A DNA stretch of 64,000 bases from Tissierellia bacterium (GCA_030529425.1 JAUMWX010000003.1:1-64000), one strand, 5' to 3'. Shown: positions 29,610-39,285, counted from the first letter of the stretch. Made by a program: numbers and translations. The notes: generated by a model not told the origin, from the letters alone.

Positions 29610-30003
29610 ATGGACAGAAAAACGCAAAGACAATGGGTTATAAAACTGACTTATCAATATGATTTCAGCAAAACAAATCAGCAAGATATCAACACGATGC
29701 TTGACAATCACGAATTGCTTGAATATGAGTATATCAGGGGCAGTTTGGAATCAATTGTAAAGAATCTCGATAAATATTGATGACATTATTGCCTCTAAAG
29801 TATCAGCATCATTTTTATCAAGAACCTCAAAAGTGGATAGAGCAATTTTAAGAGTTGCGATAAATGAGTTCGTAATTCAAAAGAGTATTCCGATTAATGT
29901 TTCTATTAGCGAAGCTGTAGAGAATGCAAAGATTTTTTCTTCGGAGGAATCATATAAATTTATTAATGGAATTTTGTCAAATATAGCTAAGGAATTGCAA
30001 TGA
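29610..30003 (+). pseudogene. nusB: Transcription antitermination factor NusB, frameshifted
   Basis: NusB binds boxA RNA with S10 for rRNA antitermination. Frame 1 runs from the ATG at 29610 to TGA at 29778-29780 (56 codons, ending SLESIVKNLDKY). The next frame, open from about 29760 to the TGA at 30001-30003, gives NIDDIIAS, SKVDRAILRVA, the ISEAVENAK motif and YKFINGIL, a clear NusB C-terminus. Removing one A from AAA at 29772-29774 would join them as KNLDNIDDII, giving about 130 residues. So this is either a real single-base insertion, an assembly error in an A run, or recoding. The 3' end overlaps the xseA ATG. Confidence 0.88.
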
Positions 30004-31181
30004 GAAAACCTATTGGTGTAAAGCAACTTACAAACTATTTATCCAGTACATTCCGTGAAGACCCTATACTGCAAAATATTATTGTAGAAGGAGAAGTTGC
30101 AAATTTAAGGATTTCAAAATTCATATATTTTGATTTAAAAGAAGATAATGTATTGGTAAATTGTGTCATATTTAGTAATGATTTTGAAATAGAAGATGGA
30201 CAGAAAATAATAGTTAAGGGCTCTGTTTCATTGTATTCCGGATCCAGTAAGTATCAAATCAATGTAAAAGACATTGTTGTTTCAGGCTTAGGTTTATCTT
30301 TCATAGAAATTGAAAAACTGAAAATTAAGCTTGAGAAAAAGGGGTATTTTTTAGAAATTTATAAAAAATCAATTTCCGAGTTTCCACTGGATATTGGGAT
30401 AATAACCAGTTCTCAATCTGCTGCTATAAAAGATTTTTTTAAAGTACTAAGTGATGAGAATTATTTTGGAAAGGTTTATTTTTATGATTCTCTTGTACAA
30501 GGGGGCGATGCAGTCAAGACGATTGTCGATGGAATCAAACGACTTGATAAACTTGACTTGGATGCTATAGTTATTACCAGAGGCGGGGGAAGCAATGAAG
30601 ATTTATCGGTTTTTAACAGTGAAATTATCGCTGATTCCATCTTTAATTCAACCACACCAATAATTTCCGCAATAGGGCACGAAAGAGATTTCACTATATC
30701 GGATCTGGTTTCGGATATAAGACTTTCAACCCCGACCAAGGCGGCTGAGTTTATAACCAAAAACTTCAGACATGCTAAAACCTTGATTGAGGATGTTAAA
30801 AAAAACAATTCTTTTATTATTAGAAAGTTAATTGAGAAAGGACTTAATTACTTGGAAATAATTAAGTTACAGATTGAGAATAATTCACCCCAGACGAAAA
30901 TTGAGAACAAGCTTAAAAAGATTGACTTGATTAGACTTTCAAATCAGAGAAATTTTGAAAATTTCATCAATAAAAAGATTGATTTAATCAATGATATAAG
31001 ACAGTCAGTGGAAAATAGATACATTAAATTTGTTGAAGAAAATCAATTTTATGTAAAAGATTTTAAAAATAATTTAGTGGACGGGAATCATTTGATTGAA
31101 AATCAGGAATATATAATTGAAAATCGTAAATCAAAATATAAAATACTTGTTTTGGAGAAGGTAAATGACAAAAAATTTTGA
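30000..31181 (+). CDS. xseA: Exodeoxyribonuclease VII large subunit
   Basis: Catalytic subunit of the single-strand exonuclease ExoVII. The 393 residues start with an OB-fold (about 5-100). The catalytic core follows, with ITSSQSAAIKDF, TRGGGSNEDLSVFN (around 187-200), and AIGHERD (224-230), then S(T)PTKAAE. A long coiled-coil C-terminal part (260-390) matches the family. The ATG overlaps the nusB stop (ATGA) and its end overlaps xseB by 17 bases. Confidence 0.96.
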   Translation: MRKPIGVKQLTNYLSSTFREDPILQNIIVEGEVANLRISKFIYFDLKEDNVLVNCVIFSNDFEIEDGQKIIVKGSVSLYSGSSKYQINVKDIVVSGLGLSFIEIEKLKIKLEKKGYFLEIYKKSISEFPLDIGIITSSQSAAIKDFFKVLSDENYFGKVYFYDSLVQGGDAVKTIVDGIKRLDKLDLDAIVITRGGGSNEDLSVFNSEIIADSIFNSTTPIISAIGHERDFTISDLVSDIRLSTPTKAAEFITKNFRHAKTLIEDVKKNNSFIIRKLIEKGLNYLEIIKLQIENNSPQTKIENKLKKIDLIRLSNQRNFENFINKKIDLINDIRQSVENRYIKFVEENQFYVKDFKNNLVDGNHLIENQEYIIENRKSKYKILVLEKVNDKKF

Positions 31182-31344
31182 ACAATTATTTAATGAATAT
31201 ATGGAAACTAATGAAAAGCTGAAAAATGAAAATATTACCTTAGATGAAGCAATAGATTTATATAAACAGAGTCAAAAGCAATATCAAAAATTAAAAGAAA
31301 AATTAGACAAATCCAAAATGGAAATAATTGAAATAAAGGATTAA
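31165..31344 (+). CDS. xseB: Exodeoxyribonuclease VII small subunit
   Basis: A 59-residue helical partner of XseA, recognised from FEQLFNEYME at the N-terminus, the ITLDEAIDLYKQ heptad region and the Lys-rich C-terminal helix. The start ATG lies inside the 3' end of xseA after GGAGAAGGTAA. The stop is one base before ispA. Its position between xseA and ispA is the standard one. Confidence 0.93.
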   Translation: MTKNFEQLFNEYMETNEKLKNENITLDEAIDLYKQSQKQYQKLKEKLDKSKMEIIEIKD

Positions 31345-31345
31345 T

Positions 31346-32170
31346 ATGTTTGATCAATATAATATTGAGTTAGAAAAATTTAATGAAAAGTTTGTTAATT
31401 ACTTTAATGATAAAAATACTTTTTCAGAGATATTAAATTATTCAATCGAAAAAGGTAAGAGACTTAGAGCTATATTGTTATTGAAAACCTATGAGATGAT
31501 ATCTAAAAAAAATTATTCCGATACTGTTTTCAATTTTGCCATTGCCTTAGAATTGATTCATAATTATTCTCTAATTCATGATGATTTGCCATCAATGGAT
31601 AACGATGATTACAGGCGTGGAAGGATGACAACTCACAAGTGTTTTGGAGAAAGCATGGCGATACTTGCAGGTGATGCACTTTTGAACTATGCATATGAGC
31701 TTTTGTTAAAAACGATATTGAGCGATAATTCCGAAAACAATATTAAAGCGGCATTAAATATTGCTGAAAACTCGGGATATAGAGGTATGATATTGGGACA
31801 AATTGTCGATGTAAATGAAGAAGCAAATGATATAGAATCGATAATATCGATGTATAAAAATAAGACTTGCGGGTTGATCATGGCTGCTACCAAATCAGCT
31901 GCATTTCTTGCAAACGCAAGTGAAGAAATTATAAATGAAATGGAAGAATTAGGTTTTTATATAGGAATGGCTTTTCAAATACAGGATGATTTGTTAGATT
32001 ATGAAAATGATAAAGTCAATGATAAAAATACATATATCAAGTACAAAGGTTATGAATCGGCTAAAGAGGATATGGTTCAATATACAAAGTCAGCTGAAGA
32101 AATTCTTTGTAAATATGATAGTGACTTTATAAAAACTTTGTTATTAAAACTTATAAATAGATTTTATTGA
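31346..32170 (+). CDS. ispA: Polyprenyl (farnesyl/geranyl) diphosphate synthase
   Basis: Condenses IPP with allylic diphosphates to C15 units for undecaprenyl and quinone-type lipids. The 274 residues include the first aspartate-rich motif DDLPSMDND with following RRGRMT (around 80-96) and the second DDLLD (around 211-215), plus GQIVD. It is somewhat shorter than the ~290-residue norm, mainly at the C-terminus. The product length is inferred as C15 from the gene context (xseA-xseB-ispA). Confidence 0.92.
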   Translation: MFDQYNIELEKFNEKFVNYFNDKNTFSEILNYSIEKGKRLRAILLLKTYEMISKKNYSDTVFNFAIALELIHNYSLIHDDLPSMDNDDYRRGRMTTHKCFGESMAILAGDALLNYAYELLLKTILSDNSENNIKAALNIAENSGYRGMILGQIVDVNEEANDIESIISMYKNKTCGLIMAATKSAAFLANASEEIINEMEELGFYIGMAFQIQDDLLDYENDKVNDKNTYIKYKGYESAKEDMVQYTKSAEEILCKYDSDFIKTLLLKLINRFY

Positions 32171-32183
32171 AAGTGAGGTATAT

Positions 32184-32636
32184 ATGAGAAAATATGACAG
32201 ACAGAGATTGATTTTGTCAATAATTGAAAAACAGGATGTCGAAACTCAGGAAGAATTGACTGAAATACTGAAACAACATGGCGCAATCGCGACACAAGCT
32301 ACAATATCTAGAGATATTAAAGAATTGAGAGTTACAAAATTACAAACTCCGGAAGGAATATACAAGTATACAGTTTTGGATACTATGCATGATTCTTTAA
32401 ATGAAAGATTAAATAAAGTGTACAGATCATCACTTTTAAGTGTGAAAAGAAACCGTGATATGATTATAGTTAAAACTATTTCGTATACGGCTACAGTCTG
32501 CGGATTAACTATAACCAATGCAAAAATTGAGGGAATAGCAGGTATAATAACCGGTCATGATACAGTGTTTATTGAAGTTCATGAAGGCTATGATATTGAT
32601 GAAATAATCGAAGAAATAAGGAATATCAGCTTATAA
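32184..32636 (+). CDS. argR: ArgR/AhrC-family transcriptional regulator
   Basis: A 150-residue regulator of arginine metabolism in most Firmicutes. The N-terminal winged helix (1-70) has TQATISRDIKELRV. The C-terminal hexamerisation/arginine domain (80-150) is recognisable, but the ligand motif that is normally GDDT reads GHDT (124-127), and the usual ALD element is also changed. So arginine binding may be weakened or altered. The position before recN is standard. It overlaps recN by one base. Confidence 0.9.
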   Translation: MRKYDRQRLILSIIEKQDVETQEELTEILKQHGAIATQATISRDIKELRVTKLQTPEGIYKYTVLDTMHDSLNERLNKVYRSSLLSVKRNRDMIIVKTISYTATVCGLTITNAKIEGIAGIITGHDTVFIEVHEGYDIDEIIEEIRNISL

Positions 32637-34306
32637 TGTTACAGAATTTATACATTAAAAATTTTGTTTTGATAAAAGAATTAAATATAGATTTTAATGA
32701 AGGATTAAATATTATTTCAGGGGAAACCGGAGCAGGGAAAAGCATTTTATTGAACGCTGTTTCCATGTTAAAAGGAAATAGGTTCAATAAACAATTTATA
32801 GGAAGGTTTGATGACGAAACCATTATTGAGGGCGTGTTTGATATGACGGAAGATATAAAATCTATCCTTCTTAAAAATGATTACGAAACAGATTTTGAAA
32901 ATATCATTATTACGCGTAAATTTTCAGAAAAAACTTCGGTTACGAAACTTAATAATAGAGTAATAAGCCTTTCATTACTGAATGAAATTAGTGATAAATT
33001 ATTTGATATTCATGGTCAACATTCACAATTGGTTGTCTTGAACAAATCTAATTATATAGAAATAATTGATTCCTTTAATGATAAAACTGTAGAAATAAAG
33101 TCTAAAATAAAAGATAATTTAATCAGAAAGTCCGTTATTCTAAAAGAATTAAATGAAATTGACATAAGCGATGAAGAAACTCAAAGAGAAATAGATATTC
33201 TTCAATTTCAAATATCCGAAATAGAAGAATTTGACTTTGATTCGTATAATGAGGAAGAAATTAACAGGGAATATAAAAAACTTACGAATCAGGCTTCGAT
33301 AATTGAAGTAACTTCTAAAATCTTATATCTGATTAATGATTCAGGAAACGGCTCTTTAAAAGACATCATAAATTCCATAAATCAATTAATGTATGAATTG
33401 ACAGAATATGATTCAAAGCTTGAAGATTTTAACTCAGATATTGTAAATATAAAAGAGTTTATTTATGATTTTTCAAGAGCTTTGGAAAACTATTCGTACA
33501 CTTTGAATATTGATGAAGAACGAATTAAAATAATAGAGGGTGATTTTCAAAAATTGCAAAGTCTAAAAAGAAAATACGGGAGAAACATTGATGATATAAT
33601 CAAGTTTTACGATGAATCCAAATTAAGATTGAAAAAGCTTTCGGATGTTGAAAATCTTAGAAAAAGCCTAAACGAACAAATTAATTTATTAGAAAATGCA
33701 AATTTAAAACTTGCAGATGAGCTTACAGCTCTAAGATTGGAAATAATCAAATTCTTGGAAAAAAGAATTATAAACGAATTAGCTGAAATGAATATGGAAT
33801 ACATTGATTTTAAAATTCTTCTTACAAAAATGGAAAAAGTTACGGAATCGGGAAATGACTTTATAGACTTTTTAATATCAACAAATAAGGGACAGGAATT
33901 AAAAAGTTTGAGCGCTGTTTCGTCAGGGGGAGAAGTTTCCAGATTCATGCTTGCTTTAAAGGCTTCACTGGCAGAAAAGGAAGATGTACAAACTATTATT
34001 TTTGATGAAATAGATACCGGAATCAGTGGGAAAACCGCAAACATTGTTGGGGAAAAATTAAAAAAGATTTCATATTTAAGGCAATTAATTGTAATTACAC
34101 ATTTGCCGCAAATAGCAAGTCAAGCTGATTTTCATTTTCTTATTAGAAAAGAAACTATAGATGAGAATACAATCTCCAACATTGTAAAGTTGGACGAAGA
34201 TCAAAGAGTTAATGAAATTGCAAGACTGATTTCAGGAGCTGATATAACTGAGAAAAGTAAAATATCCGCCAAAGAATTAATTTCTATGAATGCAAAGGAG
34301 TTATGA
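32636..34306 (+). CDS. recN: DNA repair protein RecN
   Basis: SMC-like ATPase acting early at double-strand breaks. The 556 residues have Walker A GETGAGKS near residue 31, a long coiled-coil centre (about 150-380), and the C-terminal ABC signature VSSGGEVSRF with Walker B FDEIDTGISG. The TAATG junction couples it to argR. No LexA box is seen nearby, so SOS induction, if any, is not evident. Confidence 0.97.
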   Translation: MLQNLYIKNFVLIKELNIDFNEGLNIISGETGAGKSILLNAVSMLKGNRFNKQFIGRFDDETIIEGVFDMTEDIKSILLKNDYETDFENIIITRKFSEKTSVTKLNNRVISLSLLNEISDKLFDIHGQHSQLVVLNKSNYIEIIDSFNDKTVEIKSKIKDNLIRKSVILKELNEIDISDEETQREIDILQFQISEIEEFDFDSYNEEEINREYKKLTNQASIIEVTSKILYLINDSGNGSLKDIINSINQLMYELTEYDSKLEDFNSDIVNIKEFIYDFSRALENYSYTLNIDEERIKIIEGDFQKLQSLKRKYGRNIDDIIKFYDESKLRLKKLSDVENLRKSLNEQINLLENANLKLADELTALRLEIIKFLEKRIINELAEMNMEYIDFKILLTKMEKVTESGNDFIDFLISTNKGQELKSLSAVSSGGEVSRFMLALKASLAEKEDVQTIIFDEIDTGISGKTANIVGEKLKKISYLRQLIVITHLPQIASQADFHFLIRKETIDENTISNIVKLDEDQRVNEIARLISGADITEKSKISAKELISMNAKEL

Positions 34307-34851
34307 TGAAAGAATTGATAGTAGAAAAGACTATAAAATCCGAAAGGATTTATGAAGGAAAGATAATTAAAGTCAGAGTTGATACCGTAGAGTTACCTAA
34401 TCAGGGGTATGCAAAGAGAGAAATTGTGGAGCATTCCAGAGGTGTGGGAATAGTAGCATTAACTGATAAAAATGAAATTTATATGGTAAAACAATATAGA
34501 AAGCCAATTGAAAATTTTGTTTTGGAAATTCCTGCAGGATTAGTGGAATCAAATGAGGATGCTAAAGAAGCGGCAATAAGAGAATTGCAGGAGGAAGCGG
34601 GGGTAAAGCCTAATTATATTGAATTAATTACGGAAGCATATGCTTCTCCCGGTTTTACAGATGAAAAAATTTCTATTTTCTTGGCAAGAGATCTTGTTGA
34701 ATCTAAATTGGAGTTGGATGATACAGAGTTTTTAGAGGCATTTAAAGTACCTTTGCACAAGGCTTACCAAATGGTTGAAAATTTTGAAATTACCGATGCA
34801 AAGACAATCATAGGAATATTATATGCTATGAGAAAATTAGAAGGAAAATAA
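34303..34851 (+). CDS. Nudix hydrolase, ADP-ribose pyrophosphatase type
   Basis: Hydrolyses nucleoside diphosphate-linked compounds such as ADP-ribose. The 182 residues contain the Nudix box starting GLVESNEDAKEAAIRE and ending LQEEAGV (around 78-100). KREIVEHSRGVGIVAL before it is typical of the NudF/YqkG group. Start codons at 34303 and 34306 are both possible; a GGAG site lies upstream, inside recN. Confidence 0.9.
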   Translation: MMKELIVEKTIKSERIYEGKIIKVRVDTVELPNQGYAKREIVEHSRGVGIVALTDKNEIYMVKQYRKPIENFVLEIPAGLVESNEDAKEAAIRELQEEAGVKPNYIELITEAYASPGFTDEKISIFLARDLVESKLELDDTEFLEAFKVPLHKAYQMVENFEITDAKTIIGILYAMRKLEGK

Positions 34852-34853
34852 CA

Positions 34854-35462
34854 ATGATCAATTTTGTAATTCAAACATCTGCATTGTTGATTATTTTAGT
34901 TACCCATGAACTTTCTCATGCTCTCGTAGCTTATTGGAATGGAGATGATACAGCGAAAAAAGAGGGGCGTTTAACTATAAATCCATTAAAACATTTGGAT
35001 TTAACGGGTACTTTAATGATGCTGATTTTTAAATTTGGTTGGGCAAAGCCGGTTCCGATAAATCAATATAAATTCAAACATAGAAGATTGGGACTGTTTT
35101 TGGTTTCATTGGCTGGGATTTTTATAAATCTTTTAACTTCATTTGTTTTAATCGGTATTATGATTAATTTTAATGTAAGCAATAAAATTGTTAATGAGTT
35201 TTTAAGGTATTTAATTGCATATGGATTAGTTTTTGGGGTATTTAACTTGATTCCGATACCTCCATTAGACGGTTCTAGAATATTGGCATCTTTTTTACCT
35301 GATAAATTTCAGTACTATATATACAAATATGAAAATATATTTTTTATATTACTTATGTTTTTACTTTATACAAAGGCTATTCACCATATCATGGATCCTG
35401 TAATATCATTTTTGTATAAAATATTTATTGAATTTTATTTAAATATATTGAGCATACTATGA
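34854..35462 (+). CDS. Site-2 protease family (M50) membrane metalloprotease
   Basis: A 202-residue integral membrane zinc protease. The metal motif HELSH (HExxH) is at about residues 18-22 in the first membrane segment, and the third ligand Asp is in PIPPLDGSRIL near 139-149. It has about five membrane segments. This short, domain-poor type (YwhC/YdiL-like) has no known substrate. It lies between the Nudix gene and scpA and overlaps scpA by four bases. Confidence 0.9.
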   Translation: MINFVIQTSALLIILVTHELSHALVAYWNGDDTAKKEGRLTINPLKHLDLTGTLMMLIFKFGWAKPVPINQYKFKHRRLGLFLVSLAGIFINLLTSFVLIGIMINFNVSNKIVNEFLRYLIAYGLVFGVFNLIPIPPLDGSRILASFLPDKFQYYIYKYENIFFILLMFLLYTKAIHHIMDPVISFLYKIFIEFYLNILSIL

Positions 35463-36187
35463 TTAATGTAAAAACTAACGAATTTTATGGACCTTTCGAC
35501 TTATTATTGGAGCTGATAGAAAAGTCCAAAATTGATATTTATGATATTCAAATTTCTACCATTACAAATGAATATATCGATGTGATAAACAATCTTGATA
35601 TTCCTATTGACGAGATTGCAGATTTTATACTTATTGCAACTCAACTCTTATATATCAAGACCAACTCACTGATTAAAGACACCTTCTATGAAGAAACTGA
35701 TTTTGAGAACGACAATATCACTCAAGAGGAACTGATTAGAAGGCTTTTAGAATACAAGAAAATTAAGAGTGTTATTTTTGAACTTAAAGAGCTTGAGATT
35801 AATGGATTAAAAAAACATTATAAATTGCAGGAAGACTTGACTATATATTCAAAAGATGAAATAGAAATCAGCTTTGATTTAAGCAAACTGACAAATGTAC
35901 TGGAAAATTTAATAAATAAGAATTTAAATAAACAAAAATTCCAGGTAGATAGAATTCTTAATATTGAAGAGTATTCTTTGGAAGAATACAATGACAGTAT
36001 CAAGTTAGAAATAATAGAAAAAAAGATGATGTCTATTACCAAAATGTTGTCAAGAATCGAATCAAAATCGGAAGCTATTATAATATTTTTATCAATTTTA
36101 GAGCTTTCTAAAAGAAGAGATTTAAATATTTTTCAAGATGTAAATACCATGGAAATAATTGTTAAAGCGAGAGAAAACTATGGATAA
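35459..36187 (+). CDS. scpA: Segregation and condensation protein A
   Basis: Kleisin subunit that bridges the SMC dimer in chromosome condensation. The 242 residues begin with the N-terminal FYGPFDLLLELIEKSKIDIYDI region, the kleisin contact site, and end with a winged helix (about 170-242). The middle is acidic and variable. It overlaps scpB by 8 bases, so equal production is expected. Confidence 0.95.
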   Translation: MINVKTNEFYGPFDLLLELIEKSKIDIYDIQISTITNEYIDVINNLDIPIDEIADFILIATQLLYIKTNSLIKDTFYEETDFENDNITQEELIRRLLEYKKIKSVIFELKELEINGLKKHYKLQEDLTIYSKDEIEISFDLSKLTNVLENLINKNLNKQKFQVDRILNIEEYSLEEYNDSIKLEIIEKKMMSITKMLSRIESKSEAIIIFLSILELSKRRDLNIFQDVNTMEIIVKARENYG

Positions 36188-36722
36188 AAGAGAATATAAA
36201 TCAATAATCGAATCAGTTTTATTTGTTTGGGCGGAACCGATACATATAGATGAATTGTGTAAAGTTTTGGACTTGGAAAAAAAGATGGTTAGAGAACTTA
36301 TAAATGAAATAATTGATGAAGGCGAGCATTATAGAAGAGGAATTGTTTTGAATAAGTTTGACGATTATTATCAATTTTCATCAAGAAGAGATCATGATGA
36401 ATATATTTCAAAATTAGTTACAAAAAAGGCTAAGCAAATTTCAAATTCTGCAATGGAAACTCTTGCAATCATCGCATATAAACAACCGATTACAAGAGTT
36501 GAAGTAGACAATATTCGCGGTGTTAAAAGTTATGCGTCAATAGATACTTTATTGTCAAAGGGACTCATTAAAGAAGTGGGGAGGTTGGATAAAATTGGAA
36601 AACCTATACTTTTCGGAACCACGCCTGAATTTCTCAGAGCATTTGATATATCTTCATTGACTGAGCTTCCGATAATCAATAATCTTGAAAAATTAAACCC
36701 GGATGATGAAGATGAGAATTAA
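36180..36722 (+). CDS. scpB: Segregation and condensation protein B
   Basis: Two winged-helix domains that dimerise and hold ScpA in the SMC complex. The 180 residues include AMETLAIIAYKQPITRVEVDNIRGV (given in part: ETLAIIAYKQPITR), the hallmark of the second domain. The start at 36180 gives the common MDKREYKSIIE beginning. Overlaps with scpA and the next gene imply one operon. Confidence 0.95.
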   Translation: MDKREYKSIIESVLFVWAEPIHIDELCKVLDLEKKMVRELINEIIDEGEHYRRGIVLNKFDDYYQFSSRRDHDEYISKLVTKKAKQISNSAMETLAIIAYKQPITRVEVDNIRGVKSYASIDTLLSKGLIKEVGRLDKIGKPILFGTTPEFLRAFDISSLTELPIINNLEKLNPDDEDEN

Positions 36723-37401
36723 TAAATATATAGCAAAATCAGGCATAGCATCAAGAAGAAAAGCCGAGTCAATGATACTGTCAGGACAAATAAAGGTTAA
36801 TAACAGAATAATCACGGATTTATCATATATAGTTCAAAATGATGATGTTGTTTTATATAATGATATACCGATTAAACCTTTGAATGAAAACTATTATATT
36901 ATGTTGAATAAACCGATGGGATATACCTGTACCAATCAAGACAAATTTGCGAATCACACTATTTTTGAACTCATTGATATCGATACGAAACTATTCTCGA
37001 TAGGAAGATTGGATAAAGATAGCAGAGGCTTAATATTGATAACAAATGACGGAAATATTTACAATAAAATTATGCATCCGAGAAGTGAACTTTTTAAAAC
37101 ATATATTGTAAAATTGAACCAAAAATATCATAAGGACTATAATAAATTTTTTGAAAGAGGAATAGATATTGGAGGATACAAAACTATGCCTGCAAAAATA
37201 GTTATAGTTGACGATTATCATATCAAAATTTCAATTTCAGAAGGAAAAAACAGGCAAATAAGAAGAATGTTTGAGGTATTGGGATTCAAAGTGATTGATC
37301 TTAAAAGAATCTCAATAGGGAAAATTAATTTGGGAAATTTAAAAGAAGGGAAGTACAGATTTTTGGATAATTCTGAAGTCAAATATCTGAAAAACTTGTA
37401 A
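36712..37401 (+). CDS. rluB: RluB/RsuA-family rRNA pseudouridine synthase
   Basis: A 229-residue enzyme making pseudouridine in large-subunit rRNA. It has the N-terminal S4 domain (RINKYIAKSGIASRRKAE, residues 2-19) and the catalytic domain with IGRLDKDSRGLILITND (around 100-116), where Asp is the nucleophile, and EGKNRQIRRMF. Start 36712 gives the normal family N-terminus; the longer starts add only MMK. The scpA-scpB-rluB order is standard in Firmicutes. Confidence 0.93.
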   Translation: MRINKYIAKSGIASRRKAESMILSGQIKVNNRIITDLSYIVQNDDVVLYNDIPIKPLNENYYIMLNKPMGYTCTNQDKFANHTIFELIDIDTKLFSIGRLDKDSRGLILITNDGNIYNKIMHPRSELFKTYIVKLNQKYHKDYNKFFERGIDIGGYKTMPAKIVIVDDYHIKISISEGKNRQIRRMFEVLGFKVIDLKRISIGKINLGNLKEGKYRFLDNSEVKYLKNL

Positions 37402-37408
37402 CAGATTT

Positions 37409-38635
37409 ATGAAGATAGGAATAATAGGGGCGGGGGCATCCGGTTTAATGGCGGCATATTCAGCGTCTGAAAATGATAATGAAGTTTTCTTGTTTGAAAA
37501 AAATGAAAAAATAGGCAAAAAACTTTACATTACAGGCAAAGGAAGATGCAATATAACAAATATGAAGCCTATTGAGGAGCTTCTGGATCATGTAGTGACA
37601 AATAAAAATTTTTTATATAGTGCTTTTTATACTTTTACAAATCATGATTTAGTGAGATTTTTGGAATCAAACGGACTAAAAGTTAAAGTAGAAAGAGGAG
37701 AACGGGTTTTTCCGGAATCTGACAAGTCATCGGATGTAATTACTACCTTTGGAAAAGTTTTAAGTAAAAGAAAAGTAAAAATATATTTAAATGAAAATGT
37801 ACTGAAAATTTCCAAAACAGACAATAGATTTTTAATATCTACAGTTAACAATAATTACTATGTAGATAAATTGATAGTTGCAACGGGAGGGATGTCATAT
37901 CAGGCAACGGGTTCAACCGGAGATGGATATGCATTTGCACAAGGTTTTGGACATAAAATAACAGAGATAATTCCCTCTTTGGTTCCAATCATACACAACA
38001 ATCCCGAACTTGAAACTTTACAAGGTGTAACTTTGGAAAATATAGAGCTTAAAGTAAAAACTCAAGGAAAAACATATGTGGAATTTGGTGACCTTATGTT
38101 TACAAAAAATGGAATCACTGGCCCGACGGTGTTGAGAATATCCTCAAAAATAAATAAACTAAGGAGTGAAGACCTACGAATTTCAATCGACTTAAAACCT
38201 TCTCTAAGTTTTGAAAAACTTGATTCTCGAATATTAAGGGATTTTAAAAATAATCAAAATAAATCTGTAATAAATGCAATTGAAAAAATTTCAACAAAAT
38301 CTTTGATTCCTATTATTTTGTCAAGGGCTGAAGTAAACAAAGACACTAAAGTCAATCAATTAAAAAAAGAAGACAGATTAAATATAGTCAATTCAATCAA
38401 AAATTTTTATTTAAGTTTTAATTCGCTTGATGATATAAATCATGCTATAATAACCAGTGGTGGAATTTCGGTCAAAGAAATAAATTCTTCAACTATGGAA
38501 AGTAAAGTAGTTAAAAATTTATATTTTGCCGGAGAAATAATAGATGTTGACGCCTTGACCGGTGGATATAATTTACAAATAGCCTTTTCAACGGGTTATT
38601 TAGCCGGTTTAAGTGCTTCAAAGGAGGAAATATGA
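37409..38635 (+). CDS. HI0933/YhiN-family FAD-dependent flavoprotein
   Basis: A 408-residue flavoprotein of unknown function, with an N-terminal FAD Rossmann motif GAGASGLMAA (7-16), the GKKLYITGKGRCNITN motif (35-50), a central ATGGMSYQATGSTGDGY (given in part: GGMSYQATGSTG) and a C-terminal GEIIDVDALTGGYNLQIA segment typical of the family. The substrate is not known in any species. There is no clear ribosome site; it overlaps cmk by four bases. Confidence 0.92.
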   Translation: MKIGIIGAGASGLMAAYSASENDNEVFLFEKNEKIGKKLYITGKGRCNITNMKPIEELLDHVVTNKNFLYSAFYTFTNHDLVRFLESNGLKVKVERGERVFPESDKSSDVITTFGKVLSKRKVKIYLNENVLKISKTDNRFLISTVNNNYYVDKLIVATGGMSYQATGSTGDGYAFAQGFGHKITEIIPSLVPIIHNNPELETLQGVTLENIELKVKTQGKTYVEFGDLMFTKNGITGPTVLRISSKINKLRSEDLRISIDLKPSLSFEKLDSRILRDFKNNQNKSVINAIEKISTKSLIPIILSRAEVNKDTKVNQLKKEDRLNIVNSIKNFYLSFNSLDDINHAIITSGGISVKEINSSTMESKVVKNLYFAGEIIDVDALTGGYNLQIAFSTGYLAGLSASKEEI

Positions 38636-39285
38636 GTTATAAATCTATAGCTATAGATGGTCCGGCGGGAGCCGGTAAAAGTACGATTTCAAAATTATTG
38701 GCAAAAAAAATAGGCTTTGATTATTTGGATACCGGGGCTATGTATCGCGTTTATACCTACTATTTTATTTCCAACAATATTGATGTGAAAGATGAAGCTT
38801 TAATTAACAGCCACATCGATGATATAGATCTTGAGATAAAAGACGGACAGTTTTATTTGAATGGAGTGAATGTGGATAAAGAAATCCGTTCTGACGAAGT
38901 AACAAAGAATGTTTCATTAATCTCCAGTTATAAAGAAATTAGAGAAAATTTGGTTGAAAAACAAAGAGAAATATCTATGAAAAACAATATTATTCTTGAT
39001 GGAAGAGATATAGGTTCACATGTATTGAAAAATGCCGATATAAAATTCTTTTTGACAGCATCTGCCGAAATAAGGGCAAAGAGAAGGTTTGATGAATTAA
39101 CTTCCGATATGTCTTTTGAAGATGTTCTTAAGGATATAATTAGAAGAGACGAGTTTGACAGTTCGAGAAAAATTTCTCCATTAGTTATGGCAAAAGATGC
39201 TATCCTAATTGACAGCAGTAACATGAAAATTGATGAAGTTGTAAATAAAATGTATAAATTAGCTGAGGAAAGAAATGTTGTATAA
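38632..39285 (+). CDS. cmk: Cytidylate kinase
   Basis: Phosphorylates CMP and dCMP to the diphosphates. The 217 residues have the P-loop DGPAGAGKST (9-18), DTGAMYR (around 36-42), and GRDIGSHV. The enzyme length is normal for the long bacterial type. GGAGG lies before its ATG. It overlaps the flavoprotein and plsC, matching the cmk-plsC order of Firmicutes. Confidence 0.97.
   Translation: MSYKSIAIDGPAGAGKSTISKLLAKKIGFDYLDTGAMYRVYTYYFISNNIDVKDEALINSHIDDIDLEIKDGQFYLNGVNVDKEIRSDEVTKNVSLISSYKEIRENLVEKQREISMKNNIILDGRDIGSHVLKNADIKFFLTASAEIRAKRRFDELTSDMSFEDVLKDIIRRDEFDSSRKISPLVMAKDAILIDSSNMKIDEVVNKMYKLAEERNVV

Noticed and set aside
29772-29784. Programmed frameshift or TGA recoding in nusB
   Set aside because: The junction lacks the known slippery CTT-TGA-C type signal and an upstream Shine-Dalgarno-like stimulator, and reading TGA as an amino acid would not restore the frame. 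A simple indel is more likely, so the gene is listed as frameshifted.
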